A stretch of DNA of 64,000 nt, taken from Chitinophaga sp. MM2321. Its GTDB lineage: Bacteria > Bacteroidota > Bacteroidia > Chitinophagales > Chitinophagaceae. Both the position numbers and the translations under genes were made by a program. The stretch spans positions 1,364,001-1,428,000 of the forward strand of contig NZ_OZ035533.1 of assembly GCF_964033635.1 (NCBI RefSeq), written 5' to 3'. Every line of letters begins with the position of its first letter. Position 1 is the first letter of the stretch. The notes below the pieces were generated by a model. It was not told the DNA's origin. It saw nothing but the letters and a program-made list of their open reading frames with translations, and made no database searches. Shown here one piece after another: positions 9,508 through 17,623 of this stretch.

Positions 9508-10560
9508 ATGAGAAGAGTCTATCCCAAAGTGCGTATGCATCCATTGAAACAAGCCATCATTGTGTTTCTTCCATTTCTATTTATAATTTCCGGTTGTGCC
9601 AAAAAAGGTGATCCGGGACCTGCTGGTGCACAGGGAGCCCAAGGGGCTGCCGGTGTACAGGGGCCTGTTGGACCCGCCGGCGCTAATGGCAGTGTGATAT
9701 TAAGCGGGGCTGGCGCACCGGCTGCAAATCTCGGCAAAGTGGGCGATTTCTATCTGAATAAAACGAACAGTGATCTTTACGGGCCTAAAGTAACAGCTGG
9801 CTGGGGAACACCGGTGTCTTTGAAAGGCGCTAATGGGACTAATGGTACTAATGGCACTAACGGTACCAATGGCGCCACGGGTGCAACCGGTGCAGCGGGT
9901 GCTACTATCCTGAGTGGTGCTACCGTTCCGGCAGCCGGTACCGGCAAAGTGGGTGATTATTACCTGAATAAAACCAATTATGATTTTTATGGCCCCAAAA
10001 CGGCATCCGGATGGGGTGTTGCGCTGAATCTGCGTGGTCCGCAAGGTCCGGCCGGTCCACAAGGCCCTCCGGGTAATGCGAATGTAGTATCAGGTACTTT
10101 TACACTGGTGAATACGGATTATGTAGCTGATTACTGGACGATTTCTACCGGGGGAGGTGGTGCACTAGGAATTAACGCAAGGGCTGCCACCAGGAATATT
10201 CCGGGAATAACCGCGGATATCTTTAACAACGGTACGGTGCTGGTATATTTAAAAACGCCGGTAAGTCTGGGTACAACGAGCACCGTTTGGGCATCGCTGC
10301 CATTTGATATCGGACAGTTTACAACAGGGTATCTTACCAGTTTCAAATATAATTATGAAGCAGGGAAGCTGCGGATCTATTATATGTTTGTGAAAACAGA
10401 TGCTGCGGCTACTTTTGTTAATGTGTCTGATGCAGTTATTCCTGACTATCAATATAAATATGTGATCATAGCAGGAACCCCTGCTGCCCGTCAGGCTGCA
10501 CCTCCTGTAGATTATAACGATTACGAAGCCGTAAGGAAGTATTATAACCTGGCGGACTAG
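9508..10560 (+). CDS. Collagen-like repeat lipoprotein
   Basis: A 350-residue surface or outer-membrane lipoprotein of unknown role. The signal peptide ends at a good lipobox (FIISGC, Cys30). Three Gly-X-Y tracts follow: residues 34-61 (GPAGAQGAQG...), 107-132 (GTNGTNGTN...) and 177-190 (GPQGPAGPQGPPG). Between them are two copies of a roughly 43-residue module (62-104 and 133-174) with VGDFYLNKTNSDLYGP and VGDYYLNKTNYDFYGP. The C-terminal 160 residues look beta-rich. Collagen-like tracts form triple helices, so a trimeric stalk is plausible. An in-frame ATG at 9535 is an alternative start. It stands alone, ending in palindrome R2. Confidence 0.85.
   Translation: MRRVYPKVRMHPLKQAIIVFLPFLFIISGCAKKGDPGPAGAQGAQGAAGVQGPVGPAGANGSVILSGAGAPAANLGKVGDFYLNKTNSDLYGPKVTAGWGTPVSLKGANGTNGTNGTNGTNGATGATGAAGATILSGATVPAAGTGKVGDYYLNKTNYDFYGPKTASGWGVALNLRGPQGPAGPQGPPGNANVVSGTFTLVNTDYVADYWTISTGGGGALGINARAATRNIPGITADIFNNGTVLVYLKTPVSLGTTSTVWASLPFDIGQFTTGYLTSFKYNYEAGKLRIYYMFVKTDAAATFVNVSDAVIPDYQYKYVIIAGTPAARQAAPPVDYNDYEAVRKYYNLAD
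9832..9882 (+). repeat. Short in-gene tandem repeat (Asn-Gly-Thr codons)
   Basis: A near-perfect 9-nt unit (AATGGTACT and variants) repeats about five times inside the collagen-like gene and encodes the NGT tract at residues 109-122. Third-base differences between units mean it is slightly aged rather than freshly expanded. Confidence 0.7.
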
Positions 10561-10562
10561 AT

Positions 10563-10624
10563 AATATTTTGGGATTTTTTGATTTACTTATTTAAATAAG
10601 TAAATCAAAAAATCCCAAAATATT
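10563..10624. repeat. Perfect 62-bp palindrome R2
   Basis: 10563-10593 and 10594-10624 are exact reverse complements with no loop. It starts 2 nt after the stop of the collagen-like gene and overlaps the first base of the convergent threonine aldolase stop codon, filling the whole convergent gap. It contains the word TTTTGGGATTT shared with R5 and R6. It could act as a bidirectional terminator. Confidence 0.97.
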
Positions 10625-11640
10625 TATCCCATTGCCGCAATGACCTCACATGTTTTTTCTACCATTTCCGGTGTGATATCGAGATGGGTTACCATCCGGA
10701 CTTGTGTTGGGGAGATGGCGGTAACGAGGATGTCTTCTTTTTTGAGATAGTCAGTGAGCAGTTTGGGTGTCCAGTTGCCGGTTACTTCAAAGATGAGGAT
10801 GTTTGTTTCTACCGGCAGCATATGGCCGGTGAAGCTTTTTTCCAGCAGTGCCTGTGCTATTTGTTTGGCGTGCAGGTGATCTTCTTCGAGGCGCTGGATA
10901 TTATTTTCCATGGCATAGATACCGGTGGCAGCCATGTAGCCGGCTTGCCTTAATCCGCCGCCGAACTTTTTGCGGATACCCCTGGCGGATTTTATAAATG
11001 ATTTACTGCCCATCAGTACGGAACCCATGGGACAGCCCATTCCTTTATTAAGACACACAGAAATACTGTCAAATACCTGTCCGTATGTTTTGGGATCTTG
11101 TCCGGTGGCTACCAGTGCGTTGAACAGGCGGGCGCCGTCGAGATGTAGTGCCAGTCCGTGTTCACGGCATACTGCCTGGATCAGGAGTATTTCGTCCCAG
11201 TTGTAACAGCATCCGCCACCGCGGTTGGAAGTATTTTCAAGGCATACGAGGCTGGTGCGTGCTTTGTGTACATCATCGGGGTTGATGGCTGCGGTTACCT
11301 GTGCAGCGTTGATCATGCCCCTGTCGCCATGGATGGCGTGTACCTGTGCGCCGGAATTAAAAGCAATGCCGCCACCTTCATAAATATATACATGTGCAAG
11401 ATTACTGCAAACCACTTCATCCCCTGGTATCGTATGTACTTTAATGGCAACCTGGTTACTCATTGTGCCGGAAGGGCAGTAAAGGGCTGCCTCTTTGCCA
11501 AAGTATGCTGCCATCATGGCTTCCAATTTATTGATGCTGGGATCTTCACCGAATACATCGTCTCCGGTTTCCGCCTGCAACATGGCCTGTAGCATTCCAG
11601 GACCGGGACGAGTAAAAGTGTCGCTACGAAAGTCAATCAT
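10624..11640 (-). CDS. ltaE: Low-specificity L-threonine aldolase (beta-eliminating lyase family)
   Basis: A PLP-dependent fold-type I enzyme that cleaves L-threonine or L-allo-threonine to glycine and acetaldehyde in the cytosol. The protein is 338 residues, typical. It starts MIDFRSDTFTRPGPGM, the family N-terminus. The sequence LHLDGARLFNA contains the PLP-ring Asp, and SVCLNKGMGCPMGSVL contains the Schiff-base Lys. HGDRGMINAAQV is another conserved stretch. It lies alone, convergent with the collagen-like gene, with a 326-bp spacer separating it from the divergent rpoD. Stereospecificity is not readable here. Confidence 0.94.
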   Translation of the reverse strand: MIDFRSDTFTRPGPGMLQAMLQAETGDDVFGEDPSINKLEAMMAAYFGKEAALYCPSGTMSNQVAIKVHTIPGDEVVCSNLAHVYIYEGGGIAFNSGAQVHAIHGDRGMINAAQVTAAINPDDVHKARTSLVCLENTSNRGGGCCYNWDEILLIQAVCREHGLALHLDGARLFNALVATGQDPKTYGQVFDSISVCLNKGMGCPMGSVLMGSKSFIKSARGIRKKFGGGLRQAGYMAATGIYAMENNIQRLEEDHLHAKQIAQALLEKSFTGHMLPVETNILIFEVTGNWTPKLLTDYLKKEDILVTAISPTQVRMVTHLDITPEMVEKTCEVIAAMG

Positions 11641-11966
11641 ATTATTGAAAAATTTGCAATGGCTTTGATGATAAATTAGTTAAGATGCTAATTTAATAAT
11701 GATTATTTATCAATTGTTAAAATTTGCATAAAGCATGTCCTAACAGGGACTAAGGCACTATAAAATTTCGTTATAATACTGTACTTTGTTAGAACCTGAC
11801 AAATGAAGAAGGATTTGGTAGAATGATTGGTTAGCACGATCTTTGCAGGCTATTTTAAACAAAAGAATAAAAGCGCGGGAAACTTTGTAAGTTAATTAAT
11901 TTTCAAATTGCAAACAAAATAATTCTTTCGCTGTTATTTAATTTATAAACCAATACAATTTTTCAT
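11641..11966. other. Divergent intergenic region upstream of rpoD
   Basis: This 326-bp AT-rich spacer has no supportable ORF. It holds the promoters of the threonine aldolase gene and rpoD. The only good promoter-like match is at 11814-11845; the remaining 120 nt before the rpoD ATG would be an unusually long leader for this group. Confidence 0.6.
11814..11845 (+). promoter_or_regulatory. Candidate rpoD promoter
   Basis: TTTG at 11814-11817, a 20-bp spacer, then GATCTTTG at 11838-11845. The spacing fits the Bacteroidota housekeeping promoter, but the -7 box has G in place of the first T of TAnnTTTG, so confidence is moderate. Confidence 0.4.
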
Positions 11967-12824
11967 ATGAGGCAACTTAAAATTGCCACCCAGATCACCA
12001 ATCGTGATTCGCAGGCGGTAGAAAAGTACCTGCAGGAAATCTCGAAGATCCCTTTGTTAACACCTGAGGAAGAGACCGTTTTGGCGCAACGCATTAAAAT
12101 GGGCGATCAGAAGGCTCTTGAAAGATTGACTACAGGAAACTTACGTTTCGTTGTTTCAGTTGCGAAGCAGTATCAGCACCAGGGGCTCAGCCTCAGTGAC
12201 CTTATTAACGAGGGTAATCTTGGCTTGATCAAGGCGGCACAACGTTTCGATGAAACTAAAGGTTTCAAATTTATTTCTTATGCTGTATGGTGGATTCGCC
12301 AGTCCATTTTGCAGGCGTTAGCTGAACAGGGTCGTCTTGTTCGTCTTCCGCAAAACAAAATTGGCACTTATAATAAAGCTAACAAAGCTTACATGGCATT
12401 TGAACAGGAAAACGAGCGTGAACCTTCTACCGAGGAACTCGCAGAAATCCTGGAGATGTCTGAATCGGAAATAAACAATATTTTCCAAAGCAATACCCGC
12501 CACATGTCTCTGGATGCACCCGTGCACGAAGCAGAAGACGTTGCTATGGGGGATTTGCTCGAAGGTGGAGATATTACCGACGATGATGTTATGAGAGATT
12601 CACTTCGTGAAGAAATACGCCGGGTGTTGAAATCACTCAGCCCTCGCGAAGCAGAAATAGTGAATGCTTATTTTGGTCTGGATGGTGAAAATGGAGCAAC
12701 AATCGAACAAATTGGGCAGAAATACGATCTGACCAAAGAAAGAATCAGGCAAATCAAGGAACGCGCTATCAAAAGGCTTCAGAAAGCCCGCTATAGTGGC
12801 GCATTGAAATCCTATCTCGGGTAA
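11967..12824 (+). CDS. rpoD: Primary RNA polymerase sigma factor RpoD
   Basis: The housekeeping sigma factor, 285 residues. It lacks the long region 1.1 and non-conserved region of proteobacterial sigma-70, as is usual in Bacteroidota. Region 1.2 is seen in AVEKYLQEISKIPLLT. Regions 2.1-2.4 run through LRFVVSVAKQY, GNLGLIKAAQRFD and FISYAVWWIRQSI. Region 3 follows, and region 4.2 ends the protein with TIEQIGQKYDLTKERIRQIKE. This protein should read the TTTG/TAnnTTTG promoters noted through the window. It is monocistronic, with a terminator at 12911. Confidence 0.97.
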   Translation: MRQLKIATQITNRDSQAVEKYLQEISKIPLLTPEEETVLAQRIKMGDQKALERLTTGNLRFVVSVAKQYQHQGLSLSDLINEGNLGLIKAAQRFDETKGFKFISYAVWWIRQSILQALAEQGRLVRLPQNKIGTYNKANKAYMAFEQENEREPSTEELAEILEMSESEINNIFQSNTRHMSLDAPVHEAEDVAMGDLLEGGDITDDDVMRDSLREEIRRVLKSLSPREAEIVNAYFGLDGENGATIEQIGQKYDLTKERIRQIKERAIKRLQKARYSGALKSYLG

Positions 12825-12910
12825 TTAATTTCCGGTTTTGATCCGCGATACTGGTCTTTAGGTCCCGGAATCCTGCTATCAAATAATACGGAAATCTATA
12901 TATCCTCTTT

Positions 12911-12950
12911 AAAACACCGGCTTTGTAATACATTGCCGGTGTTCTTATTT
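12911..12950 (+). terminator. Intrinsic terminator of rpoD
   Basis: AACACCGGC (12913-12921) pairs with GCCGGTGTT (12935-12943), followed by TCTTATTT. It lies about 90 nt after the rpoD stop and just before the promoter of the next gene. Confidence 0.7.
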
Positions 12951-12963
12951 AATAAACACCCCG

Positions 12964-12971
12964 TATTTTTG
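12964..12971 (+). promoter_or_regulatory. Candidate -7 element, near-leaderless
   Basis: TATTTTTG matches TAnnTTTG and lies only 7 nt before the ATG at 12979, so the transcript would be nearly leaderless. No exact -33 TTTG is seen. Confidence 0.5.
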
Positions 12972-12978
12972 CAGGGCC

Positions 12979-13857
12979 ATGCGAAGCTTTCCTTTCATAC
13001 TGATTATTGTGATCTTCTTTTCCGCCTGCGAAAAAGATATCAGCGTCAACCTGCAACAGCAGGAGCCGCAACTCGTTGTGGAAGGACAGTTTGAAAACGA
13101 CGCGTTTCCCTTTGTGGTACTCAGCCACAGCCTTGATTATTTTTCGAAAATAGATCCTGCTGTATTACTCAACTCATTTGTACACGGTGCCACCGTCTCC
13201 GTATCCGACGGCAACAGAACAATGGCACTCAAAGAACAGGTGATCAATATCAACGGCGCAAAACTGTATGTTTATCTGCCAGACACCTCACAAATGGCCA
13301 ACGCCTTCAGGGGAAAAGCAGGACTAAAGTATAAACTGAATATCAATGCTGACAATAAGTCATATGAAAGTATGACAACCATTCCGTTGGTGGCACTCAA
13401 ACTGGATTCTATGTGGGCGCAACGGGTGAAGGTGAAAAGCGATACCAATAAAGCCCGCTTATGGGTGCGGATAACGGATTCGCCGGAACCAGGCAACTAC
13501 GCCCGCTACCTGACCAGGCGAAATAGTGAGCTGTTTTTACCCGGTCTGAACTCCGTTGTAGATGACCAGATAGTGAACGGCACAACATTTGAAATTCCTG
13601 TAGACGCCGGCGTAGACAGAAACAAACCAATTGACCTGGAGTCTGTCGGCTATTTTAACAGAGGAGACACGGTTACGCTGAAGTTTAGTAATATTGATAA
13701 AGCCACCTATGATTTCTGGCGTACCATCGATTTTGCTTATAACAGTAATGGCAATCCTTTCGCATCTCCCATAAAGATATTGGGGAATGTTCCCGGAGCA
13801 CTGGGCTACTGGGGTGGATATGCTGTAACCTACAGAACAATTATTATCAGCAAATAA
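12979..13857 (+). CDS. DUF4249 lipoprotein (orphan)
   Basis: A 292-residue lipoprotein with signal ending in FFSAC (Cys17). The body matches the DUF4249 pattern: an early LVVEGQF segment, VSVSDG, a mid-protein LDSMWAQRV and late VTLKFSNIDKATYDFW. These proteins usually lie directly after a TonB-dependent receptor and are thought to assist it at the outer membrane, by genomic association rather than proven function. Here no receptor is adjacent; the next gene, 17 nt downstream on the same strand, is trxB, so co-transcription with trxB is possible. A second DUF4249 with its receptor is at 46891. Confidence 0.85.
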   Translation: MRSFPFILIIVIFFSACEKDISVNLQQQEPQLVVEGQFENDAFPFVVLSHSLDYFSKIDPAVLLNSFVHGATVSVSDGNRTMALKEQVININGAKLYVYLPDTSQMANAFRGKAGLKYKLNINADNKSYESMTTIPLVALKLDSMWAQRVKVKSDTNKARLWVRITDSPEPGNYARYLTRRNSELFLPGLNSVVDDQIVNGTTFEIPVDAGVDRNKPIDLESVGYFNRGDTVTLKFSNIDKATYDFWRTIDFAYNSNGNPFASPIKILGNVPGALGYWGGYAVTYRTIIISK

Positions 13858-13874
13858 TTATAGAGCTAACAAGT

Positions 13875-14825
13875 ATGGAAAACAAGCAACAAGAACATGT
13901 ACATTTACTGATCATCGGTTCCGGCCCTGCCGGTTATACCGCTGCTATATATGCTGCCAGAGCCAACCTTAAACCAGTATTATACCAGGGCATCCAACCC
14001 GGCGGACAACTCACCATCACTACAGAAGTAGAAAATTATCCCGGCTACCCCGAAGGTATCCAGGGCCCTGAAATGATGGTAGACTTTGAAAAACAAGCTA
14101 CCCGCATGGGTGCTGATATCCGCTATGGTATGGCCAGTTCCGTAGATTTTAGCAAACAACCTTATAAAGTGACCATTGATGAAGAAAAAGAAATTACCGC
14201 CGACGCTATCATCATTGCTACAGGTGCTTCTGCCAAATGGTTAGGCATTCCTTCCGAACAACGCCTCAATGGTAGCGGCGTTTCTGCCTGCGCCGTTTGT
14301 GACGGATTTTTCTTCCGTGGTAAAGAAGTAGCTATCGTAGGCGCCGGTGATACCGCTGCCGAAGAAGCTCTGTACCTGTCTAAAATGTGCAGCACCGTAC
14401 ATATGCTGGTGCGTAAACATGAAATGCGTGCTTCCAAAGTAATGCAGGACCGTGTATTGAAAACTTCCAACATCATCGTTTACTGGAACTCGGAAACAGA
14501 TGAAGTACTCGGCGATAAAAAAGTAGAAGGCGTAAGAATCTACAATAATAAAACCCAGGAAAAGAAAGATGTTCCTGTCAGCGCATTCTTTGTGGCTATC
14601 GGTCACCAACCTAATTCCGGCATCTTCAAAGATTATCTTACCCTCGATGAGCAGGAGTATATCGTCACCGTACCTGGTACCAGCCGTACCAGCATCGAAG
14701 GTGTATTTGCCTGCGGTGATGTACAGGATAAAATATACCGCCAGGCTGTAACTGCCGCCGGTAGCGGTTGTATGGCCGCCCTGGATGCGGAAAGATATCT
14801 TTCGGCAAAAGAGCACCAACAATAA
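13875..14825 (+). CDS. trxB: Thioredoxin-disulfide reductase
   Basis: An NADPH- and FAD-dependent cytosolic flavoenzyme that reduces thioredoxin. The protein has 316 residues, as expected. The FAD-binding GSGPAGYTAAIYAA is near residues 15-28, the redox-active pair is Cys139-Ala-Val-Cys142, the NADPH-binding GAGDTAAEEA is at 156-165, and the C-terminal FAD motif VFACGDVQD is present. It begins 17 nt after the DUF4249 gene and ends 2 nt before palindrome R3. Confidence 0.97.
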   Translation: MENKQQEHVHLLIIGSGPAGYTAAIYAARANLKPVLYQGIQPGGQLTITTEVENYPGYPEGIQGPEMMVDFEKQATRMGADIRYGMASSVDFSKQPYKVTIDEEKEITADAIIIATGASAKWLGIPSEQRLNGSGVSACAVCDGFFFRGKEVAIVGAGDTAAEEALYLSKMCSTVHMLVRKHEMRASKVMQDRVLKTSNIIVYWNSETDEVLGDKKVEGVRIYNNKTQEKKDVPVSAFFVAIGHQPNSGIFKDYLTLDEQEYIVTVPGTSRTSIEGVFACGDVQDKIYRQAVTAAGSGCMAALDAERYLSAKEHQQ

Positions 14826-14827
14826 TT

Positions 14828-14921
14828 ATTTTGGGATTTTGGAATTTTGAGATTTAACTATTTGAATATTTTATTTCCTCAAACAAAATTCCAAAATCTC
14901 AAAATTCGTAAATCCGAAAAT
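14828..14921. repeat. Imperfect intergenic palindrome R3
   Basis: The left arm, with TTTTGGGATTT, GGAATTTTG and GAGATTT, mirrors the right arm words CAAAATTCC, AAATCTC and CAAAATTCG, with a few mismatches. It starts right after the trxB stop and ends 5 nt before the folB ATG. It uses the same words as R6 and R8, in a partly different order. Confidence 0.85.
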
Positions 14922-14926
14922 ACTTT

Positions 14927-15277
14927 ATGCTGACTATTGCCCTGGAACAGGCTTCCTTTCATGCTTATCACGGTTATTTCCCGGAAGAAACCATTATCGG
15001 TAATGATTTTATCCTGGACATTGCTGTTCGTATACCCGGCACCGTGCCGGTGGATGATCTTTCGGAAACTGTTAATTATCAGGGACTTTATGAAATTGCA
15101 AAAGCAGTGATGGCCGTACCTAAGCCGCTGCTGGAAGAAGTGGTATATGCATTGTCAGACCTTCTGAAAGAAAGGTATCCCGCTATACAGCAAAGCACTG
15201 TTACCCTCCGCAAAATGAATCCGCCAATGGGCGCCAGCATCCGCAATTCAATGGTGTCGCTGGAGAAAGAATATTGA
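14927..15277 (+). CDS. folB: Dihydroneopterin aldolase
   Basis: Converts 7,8-dihydroneopterin to 6-hydroxymethyl-dihydropterin and glycolaldehyde in folate synthesis. The protein has 116 residues, normal for FolB. Motifs are FHAYHGYFPEE near residue 11, DFILDIAVR, the LSETVNYQGLYE stretch supplying the substrate-binding Tyr, and LLEEVVYALSD. It is the only folate gene here and probably has its own transcript or reads through R3 from trxB. Confidence 0.94.
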   Translation: MLTIALEQASFHAYHGYFPEETIIGNDFILDIAVRIPGTVPVDDLSETVNYQGLYEIAKAVMAVPKPLLEEVVYALSDLLKERYPAIQQSTVTLRKMNPPMGASIRNSMVSLEKEY

Positions 15278-15382
15278 TGTCAAAGCAATTTTGAATGGCA
15301 GGGGGTGTTTTTAATTTGTAATTTTCGTAGATTTATATCTATAAGTTAATCAACAAATTCTCACGCTGTAAAAACCATTCCT

Positions 15383-16138
15383 ATGTTTAAACGGATCATG
15401 GCAGTTACTTTCCTGGTGTTTGCTGTCTTTATTGCAAAGGCACAAAGTGTGGACGAAATGGTGGAACAGGCGAAGCAACTGGAATTGCAGATGAAAGAAC
15501 CGGATGCCTTTGAAAAAGATAAGGAAATCCTGAAAATACAACCCGACGATATCAGGGCTTTAACACAGGCCAGCCAGCTCTGTTCCCGCATCGGCAACCG
15601 GCAGAAAAGCAAAGACGATAAAACAAATTATTTTAATCAGGCTAAAAGCTATGCCCAACAAGCATTAAAGGTAGATCCCAATAACGCGGATGCCAACAAT
15701 GCCATGGCAGTAGCGATGGGCCGTATGGCACTGATATCCGGCGCAAAGGATAAAGTAGCTGCATCCAAAGAAGTGAAGAAGTATGCGGAACTGGCTATTA
15801 AATTCAATCCCGCTTTAGCACAGGCATACCATGTACTGGGGAAATGGAACTTTGAAGTAGCCAACCTCAATGCCTTTGAACGCGGTGCTGCCAAAATGCT
15901 TTTCGGTGGCCTCCCCGAAGGCTCCCTGCAAGAAGCCATCAACAACTACGAAAAATGCCGGCAGCTCGACCCTGGCTTTATCCTCAACTATTATGAACTG
16001 GCCAGGTCCTACAAAGAAAACGACCAACAGGAGAAAGCAATTGAAGTACTCAAAAAAGCACTGACACTCCGTAATATTTACCAGGACGACGCCAGTATCA
16101 AAGCAGATTGTAAAAAGATGCTGGACGATTTGCAGTAA
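15383..16138 (+). CDS. Secreted tetratricopeptide-repeat protein
   Basis: A 251-residue exported helical-repeat protein of unknown partner. A signal peptide (about residues 1-21, ending IAKAQ) precedes TPR-like helices: NYFNQAKSYAQQALKVDPNNADANNAMA, a second repeat ending LAIKFNPALAQAYHVLGKW, and later EAINNYEKCRQLDPGF with EKAIEVLKKALTL. The conserved central GKWNFEVAN and AKMLFGGLPEGS resemble the bacterial relatives of regulator-of-microtubule-dynamics proteins, a structural similarity only. It is monocistronic and convergent with the MATE gene. Confidence 0.75.
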   Translation: MFKRIMAVTFLVFAVFIAKAQSVDEMVEQAKQLELQMKEPDAFEKDKEILKIQPDDIRALTQASQLCSRIGNRQKSKDDKTNYFNQAKSYAQQALKVDPNNADANNAMAVAMGRMALISGAKDKVAASKEVKKYAELAIKFNPALAQAYHVLGKWNFEVANLNAFERGAAKMLFGGLPEGSLQEAINNYEKCRQLDPGFILNYYELARSYKENDQQEKAIEVLKKALTLRNIYQDDASIKADCKKMLDDLQ

Positions 16139-16151
16139 CTAGAATGATGAA

Positions 16152-17483
16152 CTAGATAACCTTTCCTTTCCATTTCCCGCTTCTCAGATACAGGGCGCTC
16201 ATACTAAAAATGAGGATCCAGTAAATAAAATCGGCTCCCCACGCCAGGTGAAGGGGACTGCGCATCCGCTCTACCACTACATCACAATAAATCAAATATC
16301 CCACCACCGCCGTGCATTCCGTAAGTAGGTTCATGCGTGTATTGCCCGTACCTGTTACACCACTCAGTACAACAGCTGCAATAGCCATCAGGATGGTGCT
16401 CAGTGTAATAACACGGATGGATGGAATTGCCGCTTCGATTAATGTAGCATCGCTGGTGTAGATATGTAATAAGGTGTAAGGAAAGATGTTTACCAGCACA
16501 CATACAAACGTAGCGCAGGCAACACTGATCAGCGAAATCTTTTTAATGATAGTAAAAACCTGGTCCTGCCGCCCCTGTCCGATGAGATTACTGACCATGG
16601 TATTGCAAGCCGCTGCCAGCGCCCAGGTGAAGATGCCAAAGAAACCGAAGATGCTCCGCAACATATTGGATATAGCCAGCGGGCGCTCTCCCAGGTGTTC
16701 TATAAAAATAAAGAAGACAAACCAGCTACCGATACTGAATAAGAACTGTATAATCAGTGGCGCCGATACATTCAGTATGTTTTTGATTACATCCCAACTT
16801 GGGCGCCAGAAACTAAAAAGACTGTATTTGAGGTGATAACGGTTGATAAAGAGAATGCTGAAAGCTACCGAGCAACCGGTTACCTCTGCGATGATAGAGG
16901 CTACAGCGGCGCCGTTGAGCCCCATGGGCGCAAATCCCAGTTTGCCGAAGATAAGGGTGTAATCAAAAAAGATGTTAACCACTTCCTGGCAGAGAGAGGT
17001 GATCGCCAGTACTTTGGAATGACCGCTCCCAATATAAAATGCATTGGTCATGCTCAGTATCATAAGGAAAGGCAGCCCCCATATACGGATACGGATAAAC
17101 GAAACAGCCGCTTCATAAATCTCGTGGTTATGTAAACTTTTGGAAAAGAACCAGGGAGCTACCAGGAGGGTAAGCAGGATCCCCAACAGCGTAAAAACGA
17201 TACCTACCTGCAGGCCGTTGGAAAAAAGCTGTCCGATGCCGGCAAGCTGTTGTTGCCCTGCGCGCCTGGCTATCAGTACCTGTAAGCCGTTATTCAATCC
17301 GTAGGCAATCATGTACATGACCAGGTAATAGATGCCGGCGATGCCATTGGCTGCGAGTTCCAGTTCGCCCAAACGCCCCAGGAAAGCGGTGTTGGTCATA
17401 TGGTTGAACTGGGGTATGATCAGTGCCAGGCATATAGGTGCAGCTAATTTAAAGATCTGCCGGTTTGTTGCTTCCAGTTGCAT
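16152..17483 (-). CDS. MATE family multidrug/organic cation exporter
   Basis: An inner-membrane antiporter of the MATE family that exports drugs or metabolites in exchange for Na+ or H+. The 443 residues give about twelve hydrophobic segments in two halves. Near the N-terminus are PICLALIIPQFNHMTNTAFLGRLG and the ARRAGQ segment; the second half shows AAACNTMVSNLIGQGR and VLSGVTGTGNTRMN. Substrate cannot be read from sequence. It stands alone on the minus strand with a candidate -7 element upstream. Confidence 0.92.
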   Translation of the reverse strand: MQLEATNRQIFKLAAPICLALIIPQFNHMTNTAFLGRLGELELAANGIAGIYYLVMYMIAYGLNNGLQVLIARRAGQQQLAGIGQLFSNGLQVGIVFTLLGILLTLLVAPWFFSKSLHNHEIYEAAVSFIRIRIWGLPFLMILSMTNAFYIGSGHSKVLAITSLCQEVVNIFFDYTLIFGKLGFAPMGLNGAAVASIIAEVTGCSVAFSILFINRYHLKYSLFSFWRPSWDVIKNILNVSAPLIIQFLFSIGSWFVFFIFIEHLGERPLAISNMLRSIFGFFGIFTWALAAACNTMVSNLIGQGRQDQVFTIIKKISLISVACATFVCVLVNIFPYTLLHIYTSDATLIEAAIPSIRVITLSTILMAIAAVVLSGVTGTGNTRMNLLTECTAVVGYLIYCDVVVERMRSPLHLAWGADFIYWILIFSMSALYLRSGKWKGKVI

Positions 17484-17511
17484 GAAGTGCTTATCTGTTG
17501 GTCATAAAAAA

Positions 17512-17519
17512 CAAAGATA
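17512..17519 (-). promoter_or_regulatory. Candidate -7 element of MATE gene
   Basis: The minus strand reads TATCTTTG, matching TAnnTTTG, about 29 nt before the MATE start codon. No clear -33 TTTG is present. Confidence 0.4.
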
Positions 17520-17623
17520 TAGTTATATGTTTATCATCTGCCTTATATAAAACAACAAAACAGCCTTACCAATAAACTAAAAAGGTTATTATTGTAATTC
17601 ATTTGAAATGTTAAACATTGCCT

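Noticed and set aside
10563..10624. Ordinary rho-independent terminator
   Set aside because: A 62-bp loopless AT-rich palindrome is much longer and less GC-rich than a standard terminator; it may terminate, but it belongs to the repeat family.
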